A stretch of 64,000 nt of DNA. Origin: Pseudoxanthomonas gei. GTDB taxonomy: Bacteria; Pseudomonadota; Gammaproteobacteria; Xanthomonadales; Xanthomonadaceae. Where the stretch lies: positions 434,001 to 498,000 of the forward strand of contig NZ_QOVG01000001.1 in NCBI RefSeq assembly GCF_010119615.1, written 5' to 3'. Of this stretch, positions 10,484 to 19,106 are shown piece after piece. The translations under genes were made by a program, and so were the position numbers. The notes under the pieces were generated by a model that saw only the letters and a program-made list of their open reading frames with translations, searched no databases and was not told the origin of the DNA. How positions within the stretch are numbered: the stretch's first letter is position 1; every line of letters starts with the position of its first letter.

Positions 10484-10562
10484 CCGGGCGGCGCTTGCGT
10501 GCAGGTGCGTGTTCATCTTCATTGGCCGCATCGTCGCATGCGCAATGCTGCGGTGCAAGGCT

Positions 10563-11057
10563 TCAGGGCGTGGCGAAGCTCTGGCCCGGTATATAGGGCA
10601 TCACCGACACCCGGATGCGCAGCCGATTGCCCGGATCCTCGGCCAGGCGAGATCGATACTTGAAGCCCTTGTAGAGGTAGTCCACGTCATAGGCGATGGG
10701 ACGGCGGAACTCCCGTTCCACGGGGACCATGCGGCATGTGGGTTTGGCTGGTTCGACCTTGGGCTGGGGTTCCGGGTCGCGGGTAAACACGCCTTTGACC
10801 GAGTCCACCAGCTTGTTCCAACGCCCGTCATCCTGCATCGGCGGCGCCGGCCGCGGGGCCGGCTTCTCTTCGCATTTCATCTCGGTACGCGAGGCGCGGA
10901 GGGTCTGGTAGACCGGCTCCACTGCCAGCACCTGGGCATAGTCGAGGCGCACGTTCTCCACCGGGACCACCGTGGTCGGGCCCTCCTGCGCAGTCGCGGG
11001 GAATACCGCGGGCACAAGGAGGCAGAGCGCGAACAAGGTGCGGTGGTACAAAGGCAT
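10563..11057 (-). CDS. Exported protein resembling the flanks of glycine-zipper 2TM proteins
   Basis: 164 residues from the ATG at 11057. The first 23 residues are a signal peptide (MPLYHRTLFALCLLVPAVFP, then ATAQ). The mature part has two recognisable blocks: VRLDYAQVLAVEPVYQTLRA with a following cysteine, and the C-terminal pattern PIAYDVDYLYKGFKYRSRLA then DPGNRLRIRVSVMPY. In xanthomonads such blocks flank a glycine-zipper in SlyB-like outer-membrane or periplasmic proteins, but no zipper is seen here. The linker between blocks is proline-rich. Function unknown. It is divergent from cysS. The longer frame upstream is antisense to cysS and was rejected. Confidence 0.75.
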   Translation of the reverse strand: MPLYHRTLFALCLLVPAVFPATAQEGPTTVVPVENVRLDYAQVLAVEPVYQTLRASRTEMKCEEKPAPRPAPPMQDDGRWNKLVDSVKGVFTRDPEPQPKVEPAKPTCRMVPVEREFRRPIAYDVDYLYKGFKYRSRLAEDPGNRLRIRVSVMPYIPGQSFATP

Positions 11058-11147
11058 GAGGCCACTGGGATGGAATCGCGGCCTCCAGTGTAGGGGCCAT
11101 GCCTTGAGTGGGGCTGAATCGATGCTGTTGATTCCCGGGAGGGCCGG

Positions 11148-11153
11148 TAGAAT
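11148..11153 (+). promoter_or_regulatory. Candidate -10 box for cysS
   Basis: TAGAAT lies 28 nt before the cysS ATG in the short divergent gap, in the sequence CCGGTAGAATCGACGGG. This form recurs before other genes in the window. No convincing -35 hexamer is visible at 16-18 bp, so this is a weak call. Confidence 0.35.
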
Positions 11154-11180
11154 CGACGGGTCTCCGCCACCACCCCACCC

Positions 11181-12548
11181 ATGACCCTGAGATTGCACAA
11201 CAACCTGACCCGTCAGGTCGAACCGTTCGCGCCGCTGGATCCTGCCTGCCCCACCATGTATCTGTGCGGCCCCACGGTCTACAACTATGTGCATATCGGC
11301 AATGCCCGCGGCCCCGTCGTGTTCGGGGTGCTTGCGGCCCTGTTGAAGCGCCGCTTTGGCGGCCTGCGCTACGCCCGCAACATCACCGATATCGATGACA
11401 AGATCAATGCATCGGCGAAGGAGCTGGGCGTTCCGATCACCACCATCACCGACAAGTACGCCGCCGCCTACCGCGAGGACATGGCCGGCCTGGGCGTGGT
11501 TCCGCAGGACCTGCAACCGGAAGCGACCGCTCACGTCCCCCACATCATCGCGATGATCGAGCGGCTGATCGAGCGCGGCCACGCCTACGCCGCCGAGGGC
11601 CACGTACTGTTCGCGGTCGCCACGTTCGATGGCTACGGCAAGCTGTCGCGCCGCGACCCCGATGAAATGCTGGCGGGTGCGCGGGTGGAAGTGGCGCCCT
11701 ACAAACGCGATGCCGGCGATTTCGTGCTGTGGAAGCCTTCCACCGATGATCTTCCGGGCTGGGACTCGCCCTGGGGCCGTGGTCGGCCGGGCTGGCACAT
11801 CGAATGCTCGGCCATGATCGAGGCGATCTTCGGCGAGACCATCGACATCCATGCCGGTGGCGTGGACCTGCAGTTCCCGCACCACGAGAACGAAATCGCG
11901 CAGAGCGAATGCGCGCACGGTGGCAAGGTCTTCGCCCGCTTCTGGCTGCACAACGGCATGCTCAACTTCGGCGGCGCGAAAATGTCGAAGTCGGTGGGCA
12001 ATGTGGAAAGAGTGCACGAACTGCTGAAGCAGCACCCGCCCGAGGCACTGCGCTATGCGCTGATTTCCGCGCATTACCGCCAGCCGCTGGAATGGTCCGA
12101 CGCACTGGTCGAACAATCGGTCCGCACCCTGGATCGCCTGTACGGCACGTTGCGCGACCTCGCAGGGGTGCGGGCGGAGGCGCGGATTCCCGACACGGTG
12201 GAAGCCGCGCTGGATGACGACCTGAACACTCCGCAGGCGCTGGCTGAACTGGCGAGGATCGCGGGCGAGGCGCGCAAGGCTGCCAGCGATCAGGACAGGA
12301 CCCGGCTGAAGTCCGAGCTGCTCGGCGCGGGCCTGGCCCTGGGACTGCTGCAGCAGGATTCAGCCGACTGGTTTGGGCGTGGCGCTTCGGTCGATGACGA
12401 TGTGCGCATACAGGGCCTGATCGACGAACGCAACGAAGCCAAAAAGAATCGCGACTTCGGCCGTTCCGATGCCATCCGTGACCAGCTGGCCGCGGAAGGC
12501 GTGATGCTGGAAGACACCGCGCAGGGCGTGCGCTGGAAGCGCGGATGA
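11181..12548 (+). CDS. cysS: Cysteinyl-tRNA synthetase
   Basis: Class I aminoacyl-tRNA synthetase that charges tRNA-Cys. 455 residues, normal length. HIGH motif HIGN is at residues 38-41, preceded by the zinc ligand Cys29 in [10 protein letters not shown]. Further zinc-site residues occur in [10 protein letters not shown] and [10 protein letters not shown], and the KMSKS motif KMSKSVGN is near residue 266. The C-terminal DALR-type domain ends RWKRG. The sufE ATG overlaps its stop by 4 nt, forming the cysS-sufE-MFS run and tying a cysteine-consuming enzyme to a sulfur-trafficking one. Confidence 0.96.
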   Translation: MTLRLHNNLTRQVEPFAPLDPACPTMYLCGPTVYNYVHIGNARGPVVFGVLAALLKRRFGGLRYARNITDIDDKINASAKELGVPITTITDKYAAAYREDMAGLGVVPQDLQPEATAHVPHIIAMIERLIERGHAYAAEGHVLFAVATFDGYGKLSRRDPDEMLAGARVEVAPYKRDAGDFVLWKPSTDDLPGWDSPWGRGRPGWHIECSAMIEAIFGETIDIHAGGVDLQFPHHENEIAQSECAHGGKVFARFWLHNGMLNFGGAKMSKSVGNVERVHELLKQHPPEALRYALISAHYRQPLEWSDALVEQSVRTLDRLYGTLRDLAGVRAEARIPDTVEAALDDDLNTPQALAELARIAGEARKAASDQDRTRLKSELLGAGLALGLLQQDSADWFGRGASVDDDVRIQGLIDERNEAKKNRDFGRSDAIRDQLAAEGVMLEDTAQGVRWKRG

Positions 12549-12997
12549 TGCGCGTCGAAACCAGCCCGCCCATTTTCCCGCTGGAGCCGTCCGCGGCAGA
12601 AGCGCAACGCGAGATCAAGGAGGAGTTCGGCTTCTTCAGTGACTGGTCCGAGCGCTACCAGTACCTGATCGACCTGGGGCGCAAGTTGCCGCCCTTCCCG
12701 GATGCGTGGAAAACCGAGGAAAACCGGTTGCTCGGTTGCCAGTCGCTGGTCTGGATCGTGCCGCGTGGCGATGCGAGCAGGCTCGATTTCGAGGCGATCA
12801 GCGATTCGGCGATCGTGTCGGGCCTGATCTACCTGGCGCTCCGCGTGTACTCGGGGCGTCCGGCGGCCGAAATCCTCGCGACCACACCCGACTACATCGG
12901 CGACATAGGCCTGGCCAGGCATCTGTCGCCAACGCGCAGCAACGGCCTGGCTGCAATCCTTGCCTTCATCCAGGACACCGCGCGCAGCCGCGCATGA
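12545..12997 (+). CDS. sufE: SufE family cysteine desulfuration protein
   Basis: Accepts sulfur from the cysteine desulfurase SufS as a persulfide and delivers it for Fe-S cluster assembly. 150 residues. The active-site cysteine is Cys65 in [12 protein letters not shown], the diagnostic SufE motif, and the preceding [20 protein letters not shown] is also family-typical. The stop overlaps the downstream MFS gene by 4 nt. Two consecutive ATGs open the frame. The rest of the suf operon is not in this window. Confidence 0.92.
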   Translation: MMRVETSPPIFPLEPSAAEAQREIKEEFGFFSDWSERYQYLIDLGRKLPPFPDAWKTEENRLLGCQSLVWIVPRGDASRLDFEAISDSAIVSGLIYLALRVYSGRPAAEILATTPDYIGDIGLARHLSPTRSNGLAAILAFIQDTARSRA

Positions 12998-14229
12998 ACG
13001 CAGCGAATCTTCCCGGATCGCCATTGCGCAGTCCGGCCTTCGTCGGCCTGCTGGTGTACCGCCTGCTGGCCTTGCTGTCCTACCAGATCACTGCGGTGAC
13101 GGTGGGCTGGCACATCTACCAGCTCACCCGCGACCCACTGGCCCTGGGATTGATAGGCCTGGCCGAAGTCATTCCGTATTTCTGCTTCGCGCTTTTCGCC
13201 GGCTATGCGGTCGACCACATGCGTCGCCGGCGCCTGGGCATGTATGCCTGCTTCGGCCTGCTGCTGACCACCTTGGCGCTGGCAGGCGTGGCCAGCGGCC
13301 ACCTGCCCTCGTTCGGGACAGCCACCATCTACGCGGCCATCGCCGTCAACGGCGTCGTGCGCGCGTTCTTCGCGCCTGTCTACACGGCGTTGTTCGCCCG
13401 CATTCTGCCGCGCGAACAATATGCCCGTGGCGCAGGCATCGGCAGCGTGGTCATGCAGACCGGCCTGGTGCTGGGTCCTGCGCTGGGCGGCCTGCTGGTG
13501 GCCTGGGGTGGCAATACCCTGGCCTATCTGGTGGCATCGGGATTTGCGGCTGCGGCGGCGATTGCGATCATTTCACTGCGGGTGAACGAGCCGCCCGCGA
13601 CCACCGAACGCGCACCCGTATTCAAGAGCATCGGCGAAGGCCTGCGCTTCGTGTTCAACAACCAGGTGGTGCTGGGCGCCCAGGCGCTGGACATGTTCTC
13701 GGTGCTGTTCGGTGGTGCCGTGGCGCTGCTGCCCGCCTTCATCCACGACATCCTGCACTACGGCCCGGAGGCCTTCGGCCTGCTGCGCGCGGCGCCAGCA
13801 GCCGGTGCGGTACTGGTCGGCCTGTGGCTGGCGCGGCATCCACCGCAACGCAATGCGGGACGCCTGCTGCTCTACGCGGTGGCCGGGTTCGGCCTGTGCA
13901 TCATCGGCTTCGCCTTGTCCCGCGATTTCTGGCTGTCGATGCTGATGCTGGTGCTGTCAGGCATGTGCGACGGCGTCTCCGTGGTGCTTCGTTCAACAAT
14001 CCTGCAACTGGCCACGCCCGACGATATGCGCGGACGGGTTTCCTCCATCAACGGCATCTTCATCGGTTCCTCCAATGAACTGGGTGCATTTGAATCAGGA
14101 CTGGCGGCCAGGCTCCTGGGTCTGGTGCCCTCGGTGGTATTCGGCGGCATGATGACCCTTGCGGTGGTCGGCGTAACCGCATGGAAGGCGCCGAAGCTGA
14201 GGCGCCTGAACCTGCACGACCTGCAGTAG
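12994..14229 (+). CDS. MFS transporter (EntS/MFS_3-like)
   Basis: 411-residue inner-membrane protein with about 12 hydrophobic segments. The loop between TM2 and TM3 carries the MFS motif GYAVDHMRRRRLG (near residue 70), and the sequence resembles the enterobactin-exporter/MFS_3 group. The start is the ATG at 12994, which overlaps sufE by 4 nt; the much longer upstream frame is sufE read in another phase. Substrate unknown. It is followed by a bidirectional terminator shared with the convergent DksA-like gene. Confidence 0.85.
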   Translation: MNAANLPGSPLRSPAFVGLLVYRLLALLSYQITAVTVGWHIYQLTRDPLALGLIGLAEVIPYFCFALFAGYAVDHMRRRRLGMYACFGLLLTTLALAGVASGHLPSFGTATIYAAIAVNGVVRAFFAPVYTALFARILPREQYARGAGIGSVVMQTGLVLGPALGGLLVAWGGNTLAYLVASGFAAAAAIAIISLRVNEPPATTERAPVFKSIGEGLRFVFNNQVVLGAQALDMFSVLFGGAVALLPAFIHDILHYGPEAFGLLRAAPAAGAVLVGLWLARHPPQRNAGRLLLYAVAGFGLCIIGFALSRDFWLSMLMLVLSGMCDGVSVVLRSTILQLATPDDMRGRVSSINGIFIGSSNELGAFESGLAARLLGLVPSVVFGGMMTLAVVGVTAWKAPKLRRLNLHDLQ

Positions 14230-14252
14230 CAGCTCTCGCGGTCACGCCCATG

Positions 14253-14280
14253 AAAAAGCCCCGCAATGCGGGGCCTTTTC
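14253..14280. terminator. Bidirectional Rho-independent terminator
   Basis: AAAAAGCCCCGCAATGCGGGGCCTTTT forms a GC-rich stem (GCCCCGC/GCGGGGC) with an A-run on one side and a T-run on the other. It can end the MFS operon from the left and the DksA-like gene from the right. Confidence 0.9.
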
Positions 14281-14304
14281 TGCAGCCGAAGCAAGCGCGG
14301 CGGA

Positions 14305-15441
14305 TCAGTCGCCCTGCTGCTTCTGCATATGCTCCCAGCGTTCCTGCGCATCGATGGTGCGCTCGGCGGTCAGGCGCGCCTCCAGGCGGTCCAGGCCGAT
14401 TTCCTCACCGGTGTCGGCGCAGTAGCCGTAATCGCCGCCTTCCAGCCGCTTGAGCGTGCTGTCGATCTTGCCGATCAGCTTGCGGTAACGGTCGCGGGTG
14501 CGCAGTTCCAGTGAGTTCTCGGTCTCGCGGGTGGCGCGCTCGGCTTCATCGCCTACGTCGCGTACTTCGTCCTTGAGGTTCTCGATGGTCTGCTTGGATT
14601 CCTCCACCAGGTCGGCACGCCAGGTGAGCAGGCGCTGGCGGAAATATTCCAGCTGCAGGGTGCTCATGTACTCCTCGTCCGCCGAGGGCTTGTAGCCATT
14701 CGGGATGAGCGGACGGCCGGTGGTTTCATCATTCCTGAAGGGCACGACCTTGACCTTGCCGCGTGGAGCGGGCGTGGCCGAAGGCTTGTTGACCACGGCA
14801 ACAGCCACCTTGCCGGTGGGACGCGGGATGGGTGCCTTGGCAACGGGGGCCGGCGGAGCGGCTGCGGATTTTGAATTTTTGGATGTCTTGGGGGAAGGCA
14901 CAGTTTTGATTGGATTCGATTTGACGGCTGGCGCCGGTGCCGGAGTTGCAGCAGCCTTGGGAACAGGCGCTTGGGCACGGCCAGCGGCCGGGGGAGCGGG
15001 CTTGGCAGGAGTCGCTTTGGCCGCAGCAGGCAGGGTGGCCGGCTTCGGTACGGAGGGAGTGGGTGCAGGCTTCTTGGCCGGTGCGGGCTTCTTGGCCGGT
15101 GCGGTCTTTACGGCAGGTTTCGCGGCAGCAGGCTTCACAGCAGCCTTGGCTGTGGGCTTGGGCGCGGGCTTGGGTGCGACCGCCTTCTTGGCGGGCACGG
15201 GTTTCTTGGCGGCAGGCGCTTTCTTGGCCAGGGTCTTCTTGACCGGCACCGCCTTCTTGGCCACGGGTTTCTTGGCGACCACCTTCTTGGCAACCGTCTT
15301 GGCAGGCGCTTTCTTGGCCGCCACAGGCTTGGCTGCAGGCTTTTTCGCCGGTGCCGGTTTGGCGGCAGGCTTCCTGGCAACGGGCTTGGCGGGTTTCTTG
15401 ACCGGCTTGGCGGCCTTCTTCGCAGGTTTCTTTGCAGCCAC
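14305..15441 (-). CDS. dksA: DksA-like transcription factor with long Lys/Ala/Pro-rich N-terminal tail
   Basis: 378 residues. The C-terminal part (about 256-378) is a DksA/TraR protein: coiled-coil helices with tip Asp298, Glu301, Ala303 (in [12 protein letters not shown]), then [20 protein letters not shown] and [15 protein letters not shown]. Of the four zinc-finger cysteines of E. coli DksA only the first (Cys341) remains; the others read Thr, Thr and Ala. Residues 1 to about 240 are low-complexity [10 protein letters not shown]-type repeats like histone H1 tails. The GTG at 15441 was chosen because AAGGAAG lies 8 nt before it. DksA binds the RNA polymerase secondary channel with ppGpp (family knowledge); the tail probably binds nucleic acid (inference). 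Confidence 0.88.
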   Translation of the reverse strand: MAAKKPAKKAAKPVKKPAKPVARKPAAKPAPAKKPAAKPVAAKKAPAKTVAKKVVAKKPVAKKAVPVKKTLAKKAPAAKKPVPAKKAVAPKPAPKPTAKAAVKPAAAKPAVKTAPAKKPAPAKKPAPTPSVPKPATLPAAAKATPAKPAPPAAGRAQAPVPKAAATPAPAPAVKSNPIKTVPSPKTSKNSKSAAAPPAPVAKAPIPRPTGKVAVAVVNKPSATPAPRGKVKVVPFRNDETTGRPLIPNGYKPSADEEYMSTLQLEYFRQRLLTWRADLVEESKQTIENLKDEVRDVGDEAERATRETENSLELRTRDRYRKLIGKIDSTLKRLEGGDYGYCADTGEEIGLDRLEARLTAERTIDAQERWEHMQKQQGD

Positions 15442-15560
15442 GAAAAGCGCTTCCTTCAACTTCCCGGGTCCGGGAAGGGGGCGCCTTTATAGCCTACCGC
15501 GTCCGGCGCGGCAACCACCGCTTCACTGAAGTCGCCGGGCAACTCGCATATCATCCGTGG

Positions 15561-15812
15561 ATGGTCGGCCGTTTACTCATCTTCCTCCTGCGACTTTACA
15601 AGCGCTTCATCAGTCCGTTGCTGGGACCGCGATGCCGCTTCGCGCCCAGTTGCTCGGAATATGCGATGCAGGCCATCGCCGGCTTTGGTCCTTTGACCGG
15701 CAGCTGGTTAGCCGTCAGGCGTATAGGTCGCTGCCATCCCTTCCATCCCGGTGGACACGACCCCGTGCCCGACAAGCCGGTCCATGCCAACCACTCCACT
15801 GGAACCCCCTGA
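15561..15812 (+). CDS. yidD: Membrane protein insertion efficiency factor YidD
   Basis: 83-residue protein that assists YidC-mediated membrane insertion. The family block is complete: [20 protein letters not shown] followed by [11 protein letters not shown] and [15 protein letters not shown]. It is membrane-associated through an N-terminal amphipathic stretch. Usually yidD sits with rnpA and yidC near the origin; here it is upstream of pyrC, sharing one base of its stop with the pyrC start (TGATG). This placement, away from oriC genes, appears typical of xanthomonads. Confidence 0.92.
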   Translation: MVGRLLIFLLRLYKRFISPLLGPRCRFAPSCSEYAMQAIAGFGPLTGSWLAVRRIGRCHPFHPGGHDPVPDKPVHANHSTGTP

Positions 15813-17158
15813 TGCCCGGCACCCTCATAGTCAACGCACGTCTGGTCAACGAAGGCCGTGAATTCGACGGCGACCTGCGTTTCGCCAATGGCCGCATCAC
15901 CCATGTGGGCGGCGAACTCAAGGCGCAGCCGGGCGACCAGGTGATCGAGGCCGGCGGGCGCTGGCTGCTTCCGGGCATGATCGATGACCAGGTGCACTTC
16001 CGCGAACCCGGTCTGACCCACAAGGGCGACATTGCCACCGAGTCGGCGGCGGCGGCCGCTGGCGGCCTGACCACCTTCATGGACATGCCCAATACGACCC
16101 CTCCCACCCTGGATGCCCAGGCGCTCGAGGCCAAATACCAGGCGGCGACGGGTCGGGCGTGGGGCAACTTCGGTTTCTACCTGGGCGCCAGCAACGACAA
16201 CCTGGAAGCGGTGCGCAGCCTGGATCCCAGGACCGCCCCCGGCATCAAGGTATTCATGGGCGCCTCCACCGGCAACATGCTGGTCGACAACCCCGAGACG
16301 CTGGATGCGATCTTCCGCGAGGCGCCCACCCCCATCATCACCCACTGCGAAGACACCCCGACGATCGACGCCAACCTGGCCCGGTTCAAGGCGCAGTACG
16401 GCGAAGACATCCCGGTCGAATGCCACCCTGACATCCGCTCGCGCGAGGCCTGCATCAAATCCACCCGGCTGGCCATTTCGCTGGCGCGCAAGCACGGCAC
16501 CCGCCTGCACGTGCTGCATATTTCCACTGCCGACGAGCTGGCCCTGTTCACGCCCGGGCCGCTCGTCCATGCCGACGGAACCCGCAAGCGCATCACCGCC
16601 GAGACCTGCATCCATTTCCTGCGCTTCGACCGTGGCGATTACGCGCGCCTGGGCAATCTGATCAAGTGCAACCCCGCCATCAAGGATGCCAGCGACCGCG
16701 AGGCGCTGATCGGCGCGCTGGCCGACAACGTCATCGACGTGCTGGCCACCGACCACGCGCCACACACCCTGGAAGAAAAATCCCGGCCCTATTCGCAGGC
16801 TCCATCGGGCCTGCCGCTGGTGCAATACGCGCTGGTGGCAGCGCTGGAGCTTGTGCACGAGAAGAAGTCGTCAGCGGCGCAGATCGTCAACAAACTGGCC
16901 CATGCGCCCGCGCAACTGTTCGACGTGAAGGAACGCGGCTACCTGCGCGAAGGCTACTGGGCCGACCTGGTGCTGGTGGACAACGAACCCTTTACCGTCA
17001 GGCGCGAAGACGTGCTGTCCAAATGCGGCTGGTCGCCGTTTGAAGGTGCGACCTTCCAGTCGCGGGTCGCAGGCACGTGGGTCAACGGGCGCATGGTGTG
17101 GAACGGTGAACAGCTCGTTGGCACTCCGAATGGAAGGCGCCTGGAGTTCAGCCGTTGA
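15812..17158 (+). CDS. pyrC: Dihydroorotase, DDQVHFREPG subtype
   Basis: Third step of pyrimidine synthesis: reversible cyclisation of carbamoyl-aspartate to dihydroorotate. 448 residues of the amidohydrolase fold. The metal motif reads IDDQVHFREPGL (residues 57-68), where most class I enzymes have HxHFREPG; the first histidine is Gln60. Other metal-site segments are present: ITHCEDTP, HVLHISTAD and LATDHAPHT. The same Q-substitution occurs in a known dihydroorotase subgroup, so it is probably active. It overlaps yidD by 1 nt and the M23 peptidase start by 3 nt. Confidence 0.88.
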   Translation: MPGTLIVNARLVNEGREFDGDLRFANGRITHVGGELKAQPGDQVIEAGGRWLLPGMIDDQVHFREPGLTHKGDIATESAAAAAGGLTTFMDMPNTTPPTLDAQALEAKYQAATGRAWGNFGFYLGASNDNLEAVRSLDPRTAPGIKVFMGASTGNMLVDNPETLDAIFREAPTPIITHCEDTPTIDANLARFKAQYGEDIPVECHPDIRSREACIKSTRLAISLARKHGTRLHVLHISTADELALFTPGPLVHADGTRKRITAETCIHFLRFDRGDYARLGNLIKCNPAIKDASDREALIGALADNVIDVLATDHAPHTLEEKSRPYSQAPSGLPLVQYALVAALELVHEKKSSAAQIVNKLAHAPAQLFDVKERGYLREGYWADLVLVDNEPFTVRREDVLSKCGWSPFEGATFQSRVAGTWVNGRMVWNGEQLVGTPNGRRLEFSR

Positions 17159-17991
17159 GATTGCCGCTTGCCTGGGCACTGCTGGCATTGGCCACGGTAC
17201 CGGCGTTGGCCCAGCAGACCGCCACCAGCCCCGCGAGCCAACCAGCCGTCTTTCCCGCCAGCGTTTCGCAAGGTGCACTGGTATTCGGCAAGGTGCCGCC
17301 AGGCAGCAAGGTGCGCTACGCCGGACGCGAGCTGCGCGTCAGCGGCTATGGCACGGTGGTGTTTGGCGTGGGCCGGGATGAACGCGGACCACTTGTCGTG
17401 GACATAGTCCGTCCCGATGGCATGCGCGATACAGCCCAGGTCGCGGTGATCCCGCGTGACTGGCCGGTGGAACACGTCAATGGAGTGCCGCCGAAGACCG
17501 TCAATCCGCCACCGGCCATTGCCGAGCGGATCAAGCGCGAACAGGCGCTGGTGACTGCCGCGCGCAACCGTGACGACGACCGCACCGATTTCGCCAAGCC
17601 GTTCGTGTGGCCGGTGCAGGGACGCATCAGTGGCCGCTTCGGCAATGGACGCGTCTACAACGGGCAGCCCGGCGCCGGCCATTCGGGCATGGATATCGCG
17701 GCTGCGACGGGCACTCCGGTCAAGGCCCCGGCGGCTGGGGTGGTGACCTTTGCCGCACCCGATCTTTACCTGACCGGCGGCACCCTGTTGCTGGACCACG
17801 GCTTTGGCGTCAGCTCGAACTTCCTGCATCTGTCGCGCATCGACGTGAAGGTCGGGGACCGCGTCGAGCAGGGCCAGGTCATTGCCGCGGTCGGTGCGAC
17901 GGGACGGGCGACCGGGCCGCATCTGCACTGGGGGATGAGCTGGCTCGACGTACGCATAGATCCGCTGCTGGTGCTCGAACGCGGAAAGTAG
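17155..17991 (+). CDS. Exported M23-family (LytM) peptidase
   Basis: 278 residues with an N-terminal signal peptide (MRLPLAWALLALATVPALA). The C-terminal LytM domain has the zinc motif HSGMDIAA and the later PHLHWGM motif, both intact, so endopeptidase activity on peptidoglycan cross-links is plausible. The start is a TTG overlapping the pyrC stop (TTGA); a second TTG two codons later is also possible. No coiled coil of the EnvC/NlpD type is evident. It is followed by a gap of 106 nt before the convergent folE2. Confidence 0.87.
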   Translation: MRLPLAWALLALATVPALAQQTATSPASQPAVFPASVSQGALVFGKVPPGSKVRYAGRELRVSGYGTVVFGVGRDERGPLVVDIVRPDGMRDTAQVAVIPRDWPVEHVNGVPPKTVNPPPAIAERIKREQALVTAARNRDDDRTDFAKPFVWPVQGRISGRFGNGRVYNGQPGAGHSGMDIAAATGTPVKAPAAGVVTFAAPDLYLTGGTLLLDHGFGVSSNFLHLSRIDVKVGDRVEQGQVIAAVGATGRATGPHLHWGMSWLDVRIDPLLVLERGK

Positions 17992-18097
17992 GAACCGCGG
18001 TCCCTTAACCGGGGGCACTGCGGCGCGTTGCCGACATCGGCTGGATCGCCTCTGCTTCAACCTGCGTCGCGTTGTACCGCTTCAGTGAGCCGTTGCC

Positions 18098-19030
18098 TCA
18101 GGCGTTGTTGCCGCTGACCCGTGCGACAGCATCATGCGGATGCAGGCTTTCATAATGGGAGACGCTGGCCTGGTAGCTTTCGACGCGTGCGTCGGCGGCC
18201 AGCACCGAGGCCACGCGCCGCGCGGCGTCTTCGCAGAACATCAGGTTGTCGGCATTAAGGCGAGCGAAGGCCTGCTCGTCGACACGCTTGACCGCGGTCT
18301 GCACCGGCGTGGCCAGCACTTTTTCCAGCGCGTCGATCAATGGCAGCAGCGGCAGCTCATCGAACTGCGTGCGCAGCTCTACCCGGACCTGCGCGCGGCT
18401 GCGCTGGGCGTGCGGGGTGGCCGCCATGCCGCGCTCGGACTGCAGCCAATCGTGCACGGCCTGGGTGGACGCCGTGCCGGCAGCGTCGAAATCCTCGCTG
18501 AAACGCTCGGCATTGAGCTGGCGCGACAGCGCCGCCGAGGCCGGGCAGGTGCTGGAATATTCCAGCGAGAAACCCAGCGCAAGTTGCAGGTGCCCGTCGC
18601 GCAGCGTGGCTTCGATTTCCACCGGATAGGATTTCCAGCCGCTGTTGTCGCTTTCAAGCGCGCGCCGTTGCAGCAGCGCCTGGTAGCGGATTTTCAGGCG
18701 CGCCTGCGAAGCCAGCCCCGCCTGCGAGGTGATGCTCTCCTGCAGCAGGTGGCGCAGGCCCGCCGGGGTGATTGCTTCCCGGGCCAGGCCCTCTTGCAGC
18801 TGCAGGTAGAGGCGTGACATGTGGATGCCCCGCGCCTCCGCATTCACCAGGTTTACCGACAGGTCGACGCTGGCAGCGACCTGCAGCTGGCCGCCAGCCC
18901 CGTCGGAAACCCGCATCGGCAAGGCGATGCCTTCCATGCCCACCCAGTCCAGCGCACGCGCCAGGGGCACGGCGTGGCCGGCGACATCGGGAAGATCGGT
19001 TCGCGGAACTAGGGGGGTCGGGGCGGACAT
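18098..19030 (-). CDS. folE2: GTP cyclohydrolase FolE2 (type IB)
   Basis: Converts GTP to 7,8-dihydroneopterin triphosphate, the entry to folate and related pterins. 310 residues from the ATG at 19030. The metal-binding cysteine is Cys162 in YSSTCPASAALSRQL, the type IB signature, and the C-terminal part (LNADNLMFCEDAARRV) is also typical. FolE2 enzymes work with metals other than zinc and are often Zur-controlled in bacteria that also carry FolE; no Zur box was recognised upstream here. The long frame upstream is spurious. Confidence 0.93.
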   Translation of the reverse strand: MSAPTPLVPRTDLPDVAGHAVPLARALDWVGMEGIALPMRVSDGAGGQLQVAASVDLSVNLVNAEARGIHMSRLYLQLQEGLAREAITPAGLRHLLQESITSQAGLASQARLKIRYQALLQRRALESDNSGWKSYPVEIEATLRDGHLQLALGFSLEYSSTCPASAALSRQLNAERFSEDFDAAGTASTQAVHDWLQSERGMAATPHAQRSRAQVRVELRTQFDELPLLPLIDALEKVLATPVQTAVKRVDEQAFARLNADNLMFCEDAARRVASVLAADARVESYQASVSHYESLHPHDAVARVSGNNA

Positions 19031-19106
19031 CAGGGGAGCCGTACATGCGAAACAGGGGGCGATTGTACCGGCTCCCCTCCGGGCGTTCCTGCAACGGAGC
19101 GTTACG

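Noticed and set aside
10563-12116. 517-codon minus-strand protein covering the exported protein and most of cysS
   Set aside because: Only the last 164 codons have a signal peptide and family-like pattern; the rest is antisense to cysS.
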